Origin: Adiantum capillus-veneris
Lineage: Eukaryota; Streptophyta; Polypodiopsida; Polypodiales; Pteridaceae
Assembly (NCBI GenBank): GCA_014529385.2
Contig: CM043946.1
Span: forward strand, 35,107,558 to 35,171,557
Length of the DNA: 64,000 bases
Direction of reading: 5' to 3'
The translations under genes were made by a program, and so were the position numbers. Positions 44,505-55,723 of the stretch are shown piece after piece. Positions within the stretch are counted from its first letter, which is position 1. The number at the start of each line of letters is the position of its first letter. The notes beneath the pieces were generated by a model, which did no database searches, was not told the origin of the DNA, and was given only the letters and a program-made list of their open reading frames with translations.

Positions 44505-46520
44505 TGTCGTGCTGTGACACGTACATAGTGGGAACGCATGCTACAAGATCTATCTTGTATTTTTTTAGATACATAATTATATTTTCTATAGTGTACATAT
44601 GCATATTTAAGTATAATAATAAGCTTTCTATCTCATCCTATTATTTTTCTCAAGGGTAACATATCCTTACTTTACCATCAGAAAATACTATGGGAAAAGC
44701 ATCAATAGCTCCGCCTCTTTAACTTGGGGCAAAAAGCATTGATTCTTTATTTCTACTATTTCATTATCATCTCACACCCTAGCTAGATCCTATATCTAGG
44801 GTAAACTCCAATATATATATATTCTATGTATTTTTTATACTTTTCTTATATTTCTTTTTAAATAGCTACTAGGAGAGAATCAAATCCTAGTGGGACACTA
44901 GGTGGCATGATTTCAAAGATACACTTATTTTAATGCATTATTGCAAGCATGATTACAAAACTTTGTCAAGGAGCAATGTCATGCTTTCATATGGCATGAG
45001 GTGTCCTTTGGAATTAAATGAAAGTCTAGGCTAAGGAGACCACATGAAGACTTTTGCTGCCATAAATGGACCCTATTTTGATGAATTTTTTACACAAGGT
45101 TCCAATCCGAATTGGAAAACGATTTTAAAATAAAAATCGTAGCTAATGAGCTGAAGTTTTTGCCCATATTTTTACTTTTTTATTTGGAGCCACGGTTGAG
45201 GAGATATGATCAAAATACTAGACCCCAGTCTGCCCACATTATGCAGGGGCAGCTCATTTCCAACTTTTCCAATTCCTGTTCACACTGGCTCCTCTCTTCT
45301 TGTGTAAACCCTTGGGGGTTCCCTTCACCTATAAAAGGGGACCTCTTCTTCCTTGGAAGGAACTCAAGCATTCAAGCCATTGATGAGAGGAATTCTTGAG
45401 GGAGTGAGTAGTAATGCCTAATTGTACTTAGCCATTAACATAAGACCAAGCCTACACTTTCTCTTAGAGGGAGACTAGCCATTCTTGCAACAAGCTAACC
45501 TTGGAAGATCAACTCTAATCAAAGAAGGTCTTGCACTTGGTGTATCAATCAAAGTGAAATTATCCACTCTTCTTCTCTCTCCATCAATAATGGTGCCAAA
45601 GGGTTTGTCAAGTAAGATGTGTTCTACATTGATGTTTTCTTGATTTCTTGTTGTTTTCTTTTTCATCTCTAATCCAGCATATATATATATATATATATAT
45701 CTAATATTATCTCCTTAACCAAATCTATCTCTCTCATTCTTAGTAATTCATCCTCTCTAGGTTCTCTTTGCTACAGGTACATCTCTCCCCGCAGTATCCT
45801 TATTGCCTATGGGCAAGAATAGGGCTTGGGAGGGAAACTTCTCATCTCTTCACTTATCTCATATCTACATTTCTCACATACTATCCTAGATGAATAACCC
45901 ACATGATGATCATTTCTATCGCTTTCACTCTGTACGATCTATTAGAATTAACGTATGGATTAGCCGTAAAATACACTTTCAACAACGTATAGTGTTTCTC
46001 TTCGGCCCTAAAAGGCTCAATGAAATACTTCTATCACCGGATCCCATCATACTACCTCTCATAGACTATAATTTTTCTTTTGATGTAAGCGTAGTTATCT
46101 TGCTATGAACCAAGAGGATTTGTACACACAATTAATCCCAATCACTAGACAAAATATCTATATTATGGTAAGCACAAAACTACAATTCCAAAGAACAATT
46201 CGTAGCCTATTTGGTCAGCCAAGATTGAATGCCATTAACTCATCCATTAACCCTTTCATATTACCCATGATACGATATGACCATAGCCTTGATGTTTTCA
46301 TCTTCGTATTGTTTTGACATTCTCTTTTGCGTTCTTTCTTTGTGTGTGTGTGAGTGCAAGAGAGAAAGAGTGAGTCTTCTTTGATTGCACTTCTTTCCAA
46401 ACCCTAGTCTTCATGGCATCTATGGTTTAACTCCTTCATATAGTTTTTGTTGAGTTCTCTCACAAACTCTCACAGCCATAAGCCCGGTGCTTTCCTAGCA
46501 AGACCGCAAATTTCTCAACA
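44505..46520 (+). repeat. 5' LTR of element F
   Basis: 2,016 bp, TG...CA ends. It holds a TATA-type box (CACCTATAAAAGGGG, about 45,328-45,342) followed about 30 bp later by the likely transcription start, a (TA)n run near 45,680 and a short GT run near 46,340. Small open frames inside are duplicated exactly in the 3' LTR and are not genes. Confidence 0.95.
45330..45342 (+). promoter_or_regulatory. TATA box in element F 5' LTR
   Basis: CCTATAAAAGGGG, a near-consensus plant TATA box. The 3' LTR copy has CCTATAAAAGGGA at the same place. Confidence 0.7.
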
Positions 46521-46526
46521 TATTTT

Positions 46527-46545
46527 TGGTGAACCCGACGTGAAT
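46527..46545 (+). other. primer-binding site of element F
   Basis: TGGTGAACCCGACGTGAAT lies 6 bp after the 5' LTR and begins TGG, the complement of a tRNA CCA end. I could not assign the tRNA; it is not the common initiator-Met site. Confidence 0.6.
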
Positions 46546-46573
46546 CTGCTAGGGTGAGAGTTTGTGGATAACC

Positions 46574-47869
46574 ATGGGTGATCATGTTGAGCAACAGGGT
46601 ATGCATTTTGACCCAGCAACAATGCAAATGTTTCAAGCATTTGCAATGTTCATGCAACAACAACATGGTACTGAAAGAAGGGAGATTTCAGCAACGAAGG
46701 CCATACAAGTGGTAGTCAACAGAATGGATCAGTTCAATGAAAAAGATGTAACCAAGTACTTACGCGAGTATGTGAAGGAGATGGAGCTGCATCGCGTGTC
46801 ACAAGGTGAGATGATTCAAAGCTTTGAGCTAGTTGTTGCTCCAGAAATTAGGGAGCATGTTAGGGCAATTAAAGATGGGCATGGGAGAAATTGGGAAGAA
46901 CTCAAAGTAGCTTTAAAGGAGGAATATTTCATGGAGGACTCTGAGATAGTGACCAAAAGGACATTCTTAGAATGGGTAGTCAAGCCAAAGCAAGGACTAT
47001 TAATAACAGAACTACTTAGGGAATTTGAGCGGCGCTATGCACAACTCACAAGGACTGAAAGGGCCACACTAGATGCAGAGAAGACAGATCTTTTCTTACA
47101 AGCTACAGGTAAAGAGCTTCAAGAAAATTTGGAGCTTCTTCTTGAAGATAAAGATGCTGAGCAAGGACTAAAGACCGACTGGAATGAGGTTGAAGGTACT
47201 GTCTCACTGTTTGCCAAACGACAAAGAAGAAGGGACAAGATGGTACTAAACACTACAAGTCCTTCCACCTCAACTCCTGACAAAATGGTAAAGCCTACTT
47301 TTATCGCTCCTAAGTTTGATGAGTCCATGCTAGATGAGCTTGTGAAGGGAATGCGTGACTTGAAGGTGAAGCTTGCAAAGCTTGAAGAAAAAGGCCAACC
47401 ATCAGGGCCACTTCCTAGGCAAAGACAACAGCCCAAAGAAGGGTTTGTTAATAGATGTATTTGGTGTGATAGTACAGACCATGTAAGAAGGGATTGTGAT
47501 GATTTTAGTGATGCTTTGTCAAAAGATGTTGTCTTTTTTAAGGATGGTAAAATCCACTTAAGAGAGACAGGTCTACCCTTGAGAACTAACTTTGGGAAGG
47601 GGGGAATGCAAACCTTAGTTGAAGATATGGCAACCAAGCATGCCACCTCTTCAGTTGAGGCAGCTACTTATGGAGTAAAAATTGAACATTTTTGTGATGA
47701 AGAGGTGAGTGACCATCATGGTCAAATTTGGCCAAATGTCATGCAATTAGCTAAAAAGGGAAAGCTTACAAAAGAGATTCTACATGAAGTAGGTGATTGC
47801 ATACGTCTAGAAATAGGATGGAATGATCCAGTGGACTCATTGTCAGTGCATGCCTACATTACAAAATGA
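46574..47869 (+). CDS. element F Gag
   Basis: 431 residues from the first ATG after the primer-binding site (MGDHVEQQGMHFDPATMQMF). The central part has the retrotransposon Gag core pattern (DVTKYLREYVKEMELHRV, LKEEYFMEDSEIVTKRTFLE). Near residue 295 is a zinc knuckle, CIWCDSTDHVRRDC, matching C-x2-C-x4-H-x4-C. Gag packages the element RNA into particles. The last 47 bp overlap the protease frame, which is shifted by +1. The frame is intact from start to stop. Confidence 0.88.
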   Translation: MGDHVEQQGMHFDPATMQMFQAFAMFMQQQHGTERREISATKAIQVVVNRMDQFNEKDVTKYLREYVKEMELHRVSQGEMIQSFELVVAPEIREHVRAIKDGHGRNWEELKVALKEEYFMEDSEIVTKRTFLEWVVKPKQGLLITELLREFERRYAQLTRTERATLDAEKTDLFLQATGKELQENLELLLEDKDAEQGLKTDWNEVEGTVSLFAKRQRRRDKMVLNTTSPSTSTPDKMVKPTFIAPKFDESMLDELVKGMRDLKVKLAKLEEKGQPSGPLPRQRQQPKEGFVNRCIWCDSTDHVRRDCDDFSDALSKDVVFFKDGKIHLRETGLPLRTNFGKGGMQTLVEDMATKHATSSVEAATYGVKIEHFCDEEVSDHHGQIWPNVMQLAKKGKLTKEILHEVGDCIRLEIGWNDPVDSLSVHAYITK

Positions 47870-48803
47870 GGCAATTGTAGAAGAGAAGCGCAGACGTGAG
47901 AATGATGATGAAGGACCATCAAAAAGAGCTTCTAGAAGTGGGGGAAGAAGCGACTCAATGCCTTCTCAAACACCCTCAACACAAGGAGCATCTCCACCTG
48001 AAGTACTCATGGAGGAGTCTACAACAGGAAAGAAGAAAGAGCCAACGAAAGGTAAGACAAAAGGCCCAACTTATAAACTACAATCTGATATTGAGGTTGC
48101 TACAGATTTAAAGAAAGTCATGGAGGAAAGGATCTTGAATAGCAAGATTGAGTTTACTCTGGGAGAAGTTCTTGGCATTGCAAAGCGTGAATTCCATGAG
48201 GAGATCATTGACATCATCAAGAGAAAGAGGCAAACCCTTGCTGAAGTTTCTCGTCCACAGGTTGAAGGGGAAACCTCAAAGACACAAGGGATGCAACTGC
48301 AAAATAAGGAGAATGATGGAGCTGTGGTAGGATGCTACCAATCTAGTGGGAGAGTGAAGCAAGTGTATTTCTCAAATGATGATGAAGAAGTTGAAGATAT
48401 TCCTAGGAGTTACTATTCACGAAGTCATTGGGCAAGGGCTACTACAGAAACTTTGGTCAAGGTAGGTGATCTTGAAGAGCCATTTGTTGCCTTGATTGAC
48501 CATGGTTCAGAAATAAACATAATGTCAAAGAGTCTCTACAACAAGTGCAAATGGCCGATGGACACAGATCATGGCTGGATGGTAAAAGTGGCAAACAATT
48601 CATCCGGTGAATTGTATGCAGCATGTCCAAGTGTGAAGGTAACAATAGGTGATGTAAAGATTGACCAAAACTTCTTTGTACAGGATACATCTTCATATCA
48701 TCTCATCCTTGGACAACCCTACATTGTGGGAGTTCGAATGGAAACAAAGGTAATGGACGATGGTTCAGCATATGCTAGAATACGTAGCAAAGATGGTAAA
48801 TGA
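47823..48803 (+). CDS. element F aspartic protease ORF
   Basis: 326 codons in the +1 frame relative to gag, overlapping it by 47 bp, so it may need a frameshift or internal start. The N-terminal 100 residues are charged and low-complexity. The retropepsin domain lies near residues 215-310: ALIDHGSEINIMS, in which the usual D-(T/S)-G reads D-H-G, then NFFVQDTSSYHLILGQPYI. The DHG form seems characteristic of this gypsy group rather than a mutation, but that is from memory. It would process the polyprotein. Confidence 0.82.
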   Translation: MIQWTHCQCMPTLQNEAIVEEKRRRENDDEGPSKRASRSGGRSDSMPSQTPSTQGASPPEVLMEESTTGKKKEPTKGKTKGPTYKLQSDIEVATDLKKVMEERILNSKIEFTLGEVLGIAKREFHEEIIDIIKRKRQTLAEVSRPQVEGETSKTQGMQLQNKENDGAVVGCYQSSGRVKQVYFSNDDEEVEDIPRSYYSRSHWARATTETLVKVGDLEEPFVALIDHGSEINIMSKSLYNKCKWPMDTDHGWMVKVANNSSGELYAACPSVKVTIGDVKIDQNFFVQDTSSYHLILGQPYIVGVRMETKVMDDGSAYARIRSKDGK

Positions 48804-49003
48804 GCTGTCCAATTTCTCACAGTCTGTGTAAACCATGAAAGAAATTGTGACAACCTCAAAGAACATCCTCTACCAAAGGTAAGCAAAGAGTTTCATGATC
48901 ATAGAGAAATGATGGGTTTTGGCCAAGTACCATTGTAAAGCGGGATTGCAGTGGTACAGAAAGAAAAAGGGTCTCGCTTGATCCAAAAATAGGTGAAACT
49001 TTC

Positions 49004-50452
49004 TTGATGAGCTCCTTGGTAACAAGGAATGGATCAGTATGTTTTACAAAACTTGAAGATTTGAAGAGATATGAGAGGCAATATGTGCATAATGTACAAA
49101 TAGGCATGAAAAAGAGTGGGTTGCTAAAGCCTACTGAAAACGTTTTGGGTTTGTGTGAACAAGTTTCTTTTGTAGATACTATGGGTGAGCTTGATGCTAT
49201 AATGAGGTCTAGTTTGCATCTTGAAAATGAAGTTGTGGAAGTTTGCTCTATGGAAATGTATCAAGTGATAGAAGCCTTTAAAGAAAGCCAAACAGTTGGC
49301 CCAGAAGTCCATGTTGAAACTAAATACAAGAGTGTAGCAAAGAAGGTGAAACCAGTAGCTTCACCCTTACCACCCAACAATAGGGAAAAGATTGAACAGG
49401 CTTCTTTACAACCAAGTTTACGGAATCCTAAAAAGATCGGGCATACCTTCACAAAGGAGTCCTTTCAAGAGTTGCAGATTGGTTGCGAGGAGTTTCTAAC
49501 ACAGGAGGAGACAAAGTGCTTCAAAGAAATGCTTTCAAAGCATGGTAAGGCTTTTGCATTTGAGCCACATGAGATAGGATGTGTTGATCCTTATATTGTA
49601 GCTCCTATGGTAATTTTCACAATACCTCATGTGCCTTGGAATCTGCGGCCTATTCCGGTTCCAAAGGCTCATTTTCCAAAGTTAGTAGAGCTACTGAATG
49701 AGAAAATCAAAATGGAAATCTTGGAGCCTTCTTGTGCTCCATAATCAAACAGGTGGTTCACAGTTCCAAAGAAGAATGGTTCTCTACGCTTCATCCAAGA
49801 TATGCAACCAAAAAACAAGGTGACAATTAGAAATGTAGGAACAGGTCCAATTGTGGATGAATTTGCAGAGGCGTTTGCAGGGAGGGCAATCTACTCAATG
49901 GGGGATCTCTACTCAGGGTATGATCAATTTCAGCTTGCAATCGAAAGTAGAGACTTGACAACCATGAGGACACCTTTGGGTTTCGTAAGGATGTGTACCT
50001 TGCCACAGGGAGCAACCAACTCGGTTGCACATATGATGAATGGGATGAATAAGGTCTTACGTGACTTTATTCCTCAAATCACAATGCCTTTCATTGATGA
50101 TTTGCCTATCAAAGGATGTGAAGAAAGTGACAAAGATGAAGCTTTGGATCTCAAGGGATGTCGCAGGTTTGTGGTAAATCACATAAATGATTGTGATAAA
50201 ATTTTTTCTAGGTTGGAAGAAGTGAATCTTACATTGTCAGGGAAAAAGTCTATGTTTGGTGTCAAAGAAGTGCTCATTGTGGGGCACATGTGCGGGCCAT
50301 ATGGTAGGAAACCTTGTCCATCAAAGGTAGATGCCATCCAAAGAATGAAAGAAACATGCACTAGCATCACTAAGGTTAGAAGGTTTCTGGGAGCATGTGT
50401 CTTCTATGTTAATTGGATTCCACATTATGCACATGTAGCCGATCCTCTTTAG
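49004..50452 (+). pseudogene. element F reverse transcriptase, with one stop
   Basis: Back in the gag frame. The N-terminal part (49,004-49,741) includes ETKCFKEMLSKHGKAFAFEP, the RT entry. A TAA at 49,742-49,744 interrupts the conserved block before NRWFTVPKKNGSLRFIQDM. Then come YSMGDLYSGYDQFQL, RMCTLPQGATNS and the catalytic box FIDDL (F-I-D-D instead of Y-x-D-D). A second in-frame TAG ends the segment at 50,450. Between 48,804 and 49,003 the frame is decayed. Otherwise the domain is well preserved. Confidence 0.9.
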
Positions 50453-50506
50453 CAGCTACTTAGAAAGAATCAAAAGTTTAAATGGACAGAAGCACATGTA
50501 AAATCC

Positions 50507-51136
50507 ATGAAAAAGCTAAAGGAGTTACTCCAGTCAGCAACGACTTTGAGAAAGGTAGACTATGAGTGTCAAAGGCCAGTGATTGTGACAGTAGATACCA
50601 GTCCTACAGGGATTGGATGGGCAATAGGGCAAGATGACAAAGAAGGACAAAGATATGTGGTAAGATTTGGAGCAAAGGTACTAAGTGCTCGCCAAAGAAA
50701 CTATCCACAAATAAAGAGAGAGTTATGGGGTATGGTTACAGCCTTGAAAAGTGGAAAAGAGTACCTAATTGGTGCATGTGTGGTTGTAGAAACAGATTGT
50801 CTACCACTTCTTGGGATGATTACAAGCTGCTCAACACCAGACATTGCTATGTTGTGGTGGATTGCCTACATTAAGTCCTTAAATCCCGAGTTTAAGCACA
50901 TTGCAGGTAAAGACAATACAGTGGCAGATATACTATCAAGGGCAAGGTATGAAGATGAGTCACAAATGATTGATGAGGGAGATGATGTAGGCACAAAATT
51001 CTATTCTATCTCTCATGTCAAAGGTAACAATGTCTGCATGACTAATTCCCTTGAATTGTTCTTGAAAGATCTTTATGAAGGTGATTGGCTTTCTATTGAA
51101 AGGTACTTGAGTACTCTAACAAAACAGGATAATTGA
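50507..51136 (+). pseudogene. element F RNase H
   Basis: Same frame as the RT. IVTVDTSPTGIGWAIG (Asp), PQIKRELWGM (Glu), VVVETDCLPLL (Asp) and DNTVADILSRA (Asp) form the RNase H catalytic set. A stop at about 51,134 separates it from integrase. It degrades the RNA of the RNA-DNA hybrid. Confidence 0.88.
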
Positions 51137-52464
51137 TCTGAACAAGAATTCAAGAGGATACGTAGGAAAGTATATGGGTACTTTTTAAGGGATGGTTACT
51201 TGTGAAAGCATCCTAAACAAAAGGGTGCTACACCACAACGGGTTATATATAAAAAAGAGACTCAAGTAAAGCTCATGCAAGAGTTTCATGAGAGTCTATG
51301 GGATGGACACAGGGGTGTGTGGGCAACCTTCTCCAAGTTGAAAGAAAAATACTGGTGGAAGGGTATGTATAAAGATGTATCTCAGTTTGTAGAGTCATGT
51401 ATAACTTGTCAAATGTATTCAAATGTTCGACATCGTGATGGATTGCACCCTACATATCCACTAGCCATGCACTATAAATGGGTTGTGGATCTAGTCACGA
51501 TGCCTTTAGGACTCTGGCAGATGAGATACTTGGTTCTTGCACGAGAGGACCTAACTAACCAGGTTGAAGGAAGAGCATTAAGAGCTAAGACCACAGAATC
51601 TGTGTGCAAATTCCTTCTTGATGAGGTGATTTGCCGTTATGATTGTGTGGGAAAAATCACTGCAGATCGAGGTGAACTGGATGCCGAAGAAGCAAGGGAG
51701 TTCTTTTCTAGATTAGGGATCAAGCTTTCTCTTACTACAGCTTACAACCCTGAAGGCAATGGAAAGAGTGAAAGAGGGCATCCTCCTATCATCAAGCTTT
51801 GGCCAAGGCTTGCGAAGGAAGAGTTGGTGAGTGGCCAAAATTGTTACCATATGCTTTATGGGCTGATCGTACAACACATAGCTCAGTAACTGGCTACATG
51901 CCTGCGAAGCTAATGCATGGTCAAAAGCCAGTGATGCCGATTGAGGATACAATTCCCACATGGAATGTACTACCTTGGCAAGAGGGGCTTAGTAGGGAAG
52001 ATCTCCTTGCACTGCGTATAAGGTAGCTAGAGAGAAGACCTGGAGACATTGAAGCTGCAAAAGAATGACTCAAAAATGCAAGGTTGAAAAACAAGGACTA
52101 TTTTGATAAGCGACATCGACTCAGGAGCAAAGCAATTGACAAAGGTGACTGGGTTTTAGTGTATGATAGTAGCCTTGATAACCAGCACACAGTCATGCGT
52201 AAGTTCTCAAAAAGATGGTTTGGACCGTATGTTGTAAAGCATGTGCATGAAAATGCTACTTACAACTTGTCTGAACTAGATGGTACAGAAGTAAAGATTC
52301 CCATTGCAGGAAAAATGATTAAAATGTTTAAGAGAAGAGGAGACAATGATCTAGAAGATATGGATGAGGAAGAAGAGAAAAACACAGGTGAAGATCAAAG
52401 TGAACATGAAGCTCTGGAATCATCCAGTGAAGAAGAAGACAAGGAAGATGTACAAGAGGTCTAA
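51137..52464 (+). pseudogene. element F integrase, with one frameshift
   Basis: A zinc-binding region (EFHESLWDGHRG, then CITCQM), core VVDLVT (Asp), KITADRGELDAEE (Asp) and YNPEGNGKSERG (Glu). Near 51,800 the reading moves to another frame (WPKLLPYALWADRTTHSS), and after a stop at about 52,024 continues to 52,464 with DYFDKRHRLRSK, KGDWVLVYDS and SKRWFGPYVVK, the C-terminal domain, and an acidic Glu/Asp-rich tail. Catalytic residues are present, but the frame is broken. Confidence 0.88.
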
Positions 52465-52507
52465 TCTTACAAAGAGACAATGTGGCACATACCGGAGGAT
52501 GTGCAGG

Positions 52508-52521
52508 TTTAGAGGGGGTGG
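52508..52521 (+). other. polypurine tract of element F
   Basis: TAGAGGGGGTGGA directly before the 3' LTR start at 52,522; it primes plus-strand synthesis. Confidence 0.8.
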
Positions 52522-54537
52522 ATGTCGTGCCGTGACACGTACATAGTGGGAACGCATGCTACAAGATCTATCTTGTAATTTTTTAAATACATAATTATAT
52601 TTCCTATAGTGTACATATGCATATTTAAGTATAATAATAAGCTTTCTATCTCATCCTATTATTTTTCTCAAGGGTAACATATCCTTACTTTACCATCAGA
52701 AAATACTATGGGAAAAGCATCAATAGCTCCGCCTCTTTAACTTGGGGCAAAAAGCATTGATTCTTTATTTCTACTATTTCATTATTATCTCACACCCTAG
52801 CTAGATCCTATATCTAGGGTAAACTCCAATATATATATATTCTATGTATTTTTTATACTTTTCTTATATTTCTTTTTATATAGCTACTAGGAGAGAATCA
52901 AATCCTAGTGGGACACTAGGTGGCATGATTTCAAAGATACACTTATTTTAATGCATTATTGCAAGCATGATTACAAAACTTTGTCAAGGAGCAATTTCAT
53001 GCTTTCATATGGCATGAGGTGTCCTTTGGAATTAAATGAAAGTCTAGGCTAAGGAGACTACATGAAGACTTTTGCTGCCATAAATGAACCCTATTTTGAT
53101 GAATTTTTTACACAAGGTTCCAATCCGAATTGGAAAACGATTTTAAAATGAAAATCGTAGCTAATGAGCTGAAGTTTTTGCCCATATGTTTACTTTTTTA
53201 TTTGGAGCCACGGTTGAGGAGATATGATCAAAATACTGGACCCTAGTCTACCCACATCATGCAGGGGCAGCTCATTTCCAACTTTTCCAATTCCTGTTCA
53301 CACTGGCTCCTCTCTTCTTGTGTAAACCCTTGGGGGTTCCCTTCACCTATAAAAGGGAACCTCTTCTTCCTTGGAAGGAACTCAAGCATTCAAGCCATTG
53401 ATGAGAGGAATTCTTGAGGGAGTGAGTAGTAATGCATAATTGTACTTAGCCATTAACATAAGACCAAGCCTACACTTTCTCCTAGAGAGAGACTAGCCAT
53501 TCTTGCAACAAGCTAACCTTGGAAGATCAACTCTAATCAAAGAAGGTCTTGCACTTGGTGTATCAATCAAAGTGGAATTATCCACTCTTCTTCTCTCTCC
53601 ATCAATAATGGTGCCAAAGGGTTTGCCAAGTAAGATGTGTTCTACATTGATGTTTTCTTGATTTCTTGTTGTTTTCGTTTTCATCTCTAATCCAGCATAT
53701 ATATATATATATATATATCTAATATTATCTCCTTAACCAAATCTATCTCTCTCATTCTTAGTAATTCATCCTCTCTAGGTTCTCTTTGCTACAGGTACAT
53801 CTCTCCCCGCAGTATTCTTATTGCCTACGGGCAAGAATAGGGCTTGGGAGGGAAACTTCTCATCTCTTCACTTCTCTCATATCTACATTTCTCACATACT
53901 ATCCTAGATGAATAACCACATGATGATCATTTCTATCGCTTTCACTCTGTACGATCTATTAGAATTAACGTATGGATTAGCCGTAAAATACACTTTCAAT
54001 AACGTATAGTGTTTCTCTTCGGCCCTGAAAGGCTCAATGAAATACTTCTATGACCGGATCCCATCATACTACCTCTCATAGACTATAATTTTTCTTTTGA
54101 TGTAAGCGTAGTTATCTTGCTATGAACCAAGAGGATTTGTACACACAATTAATCCCAATCACTAGACAAAATATCTATATTATGGTAAGCACAAAACTAC
54201 AATTCCAAAGAACAATTCGTAGCCTATTTGGTCAGCCAAGATTGAATGCCATTAACTCATCCATTAACCCTTTCATATTACCCATGATACGATATGACCA
54301 TAGCCTTGATGTTTTCATCTTCGTATTGTTTTGACATTCTCTTTTGCGTTCTTTCTTTGTGTGTGTGTGAGTGCAAGAGAGAAAGAGTGAGTCTTCTTTG
54401 ATTGCACTTCTTTCCAAACCCTAGTCTTCATGGCATCTATGGTTTAACTCCTTCATATAGTTTTTGTTGAGTTCTCTCACAAACTCTCACAGCCATAAGC
54501 CCGGTGCTTTCCTGGCAAGACCGCAAATTTCTCGACA
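52522..54537 (+). repeat. 3' LTR of element F
   Basis: 2,016 bp, matching the 5' LTR with about 30 substitutions and two compensating one-base indels by eye. Confidence 0.95.
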
Positions 54538-54567
54538 ACGTGCCCTCGACATCGCTCTCTTCCTCTC

Positions 54568-54688
<121 letters not shown>

Positions 54689-54873
54689 CTGAGGCCATGT
54701 GTTGGGCCAAACTGGGAGAGAGATTGTTTTCGTGTGGATGATCCCACGTAGGTAGAGGCAGAGCCATGGGTTTGGAACTGCAAGGCATCGTGTCAAATTT
54801 TTTGTGCTTTATCAATCGAGGTCTTCGAAGATGCTGAGGGAGCTTTGAAAAGCAAAAAGGGAGATATGGTGCA

Positions 54874-54876
54874 TGT

Positions 54877-54960
<84 letters not shown>
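54874..54960 (+). repeat. compound (TG)n(AG)n microsatellite, second
   Basis: About 14 TG units then about 30 AG units, the same composition and order as the array 190 bp before it. Confidence 0.93.
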
Positions 54961-54962
<2 letters not shown>

Positions 54963-55455
54963 CTACGTTGATGTGTCTGTGTGTGTGTCATTTGTCTGAA
55001 GCGTATGCCTACAACCGAACATGCCTGTGCCCGGAGAGTGGAGCTTGTGATTGAAGGAGCAGACGGGCAGGAGAATTGTGATACGACACACTAGGGAACA
55101 ACGGGGGGAGGAGGCATGCAATGGGCGAGGAGGTGTGAGCTGCAAAGGTACTACATCAGAGAAACATAGGCGAGAAAAGGGGACACCACAGTCTCACATA
55201 GTCGTCATAGCTCCTGTGTGCGACGAATGCAAGCTAGTGCGTCAGCAGTGTTGTGCTGCTTTTTGAGCCTTAGAGAAAGAGAAAGAGAGAATCTTCAAAT
55301 CTAATTAATTCATAAGTTGGAGAATAGATCGAGTAGGTATCGCGAATAAAAGTACTCGACCATTATGTATATCACACATTCACAGTCATGGATTTCAATG
55401 GTAAGCTGGGAACCTATGAAATGATCCTAGGCCAAACTTTAATGTAAGAATGCAA
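54961..55455. other. non-coding
   Basis: No gene or element recognised between the microsatellites and the copia element. Confidence 0.45.
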
Positions 55456-55640
55456 TGTTGGGGTATAAAGCCCAATGTGGTCGCCCAGGTAAGTGGGCGG
55501 GCTGCCAGGTATGTACACATATTCTTTTGTTAAAACCTAATAAGAACTCACTATGCTCTACACATTACAGTAGAACGAGTTCACATACGACACAGGCGCA
55601 TCTATACACAGACTGTAGGCGACATCCACTAGTTCATCAA
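55456..55640 (+). repeat. candidate 5' LTR of the copia element
   Basis: Starts TGTTGGGGTATAAAGCCC, typical of short copia LTRs. ATTGGTTCAGAGGTCAG at about 55,649 may be a mutated primer-binding site. The end is approximate, and there is no 3' LTR because the element is truncated. Confidence 0.5.
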
Positions 55641-55723
55641 GTTGATATTGGTTCAGAGGTCAGTTTACAGGGGAAACTCTGTCAAATTTTTCCCAAGAAA
55701 GTAAACTACTGTGAAGCGTAGCT

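Larger units (their letters stand above)
44505..54537 (+). mobile_element. complete Ty3/gypsy LTR retrotransposon (element F), 10,033 bp
   Basis: Two LTRs of 2,016 bp bracket a primer-binding-like site, gag, protease, RT, RNase H, integrase and a polypurine tract. LTRs start TGTCGTGC and end CTC(A/G)ACA. ACGT lies directly outside both ends (44,501-44,504 and 54,538-54,541), a likely 4-bp target duplication. By eye the LTRs differ at about 30 positions (about 98.5% identity), so the insertion is fairly young, yet the pol frame already has stops. The RT-RH-IN order places it in Ty3/gypsy. It appears to lie in the long intron of the ankyrin/PGG gene, on the opposite strand. Confidence 0.95.

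Noticed and set aside
45890-46317. Two 70-codon frames in the 5' LTR, repeated at 54,122-54,334
   Set aside because: They lie wholly inside the LTRs and are duplicated with them; no known domain.
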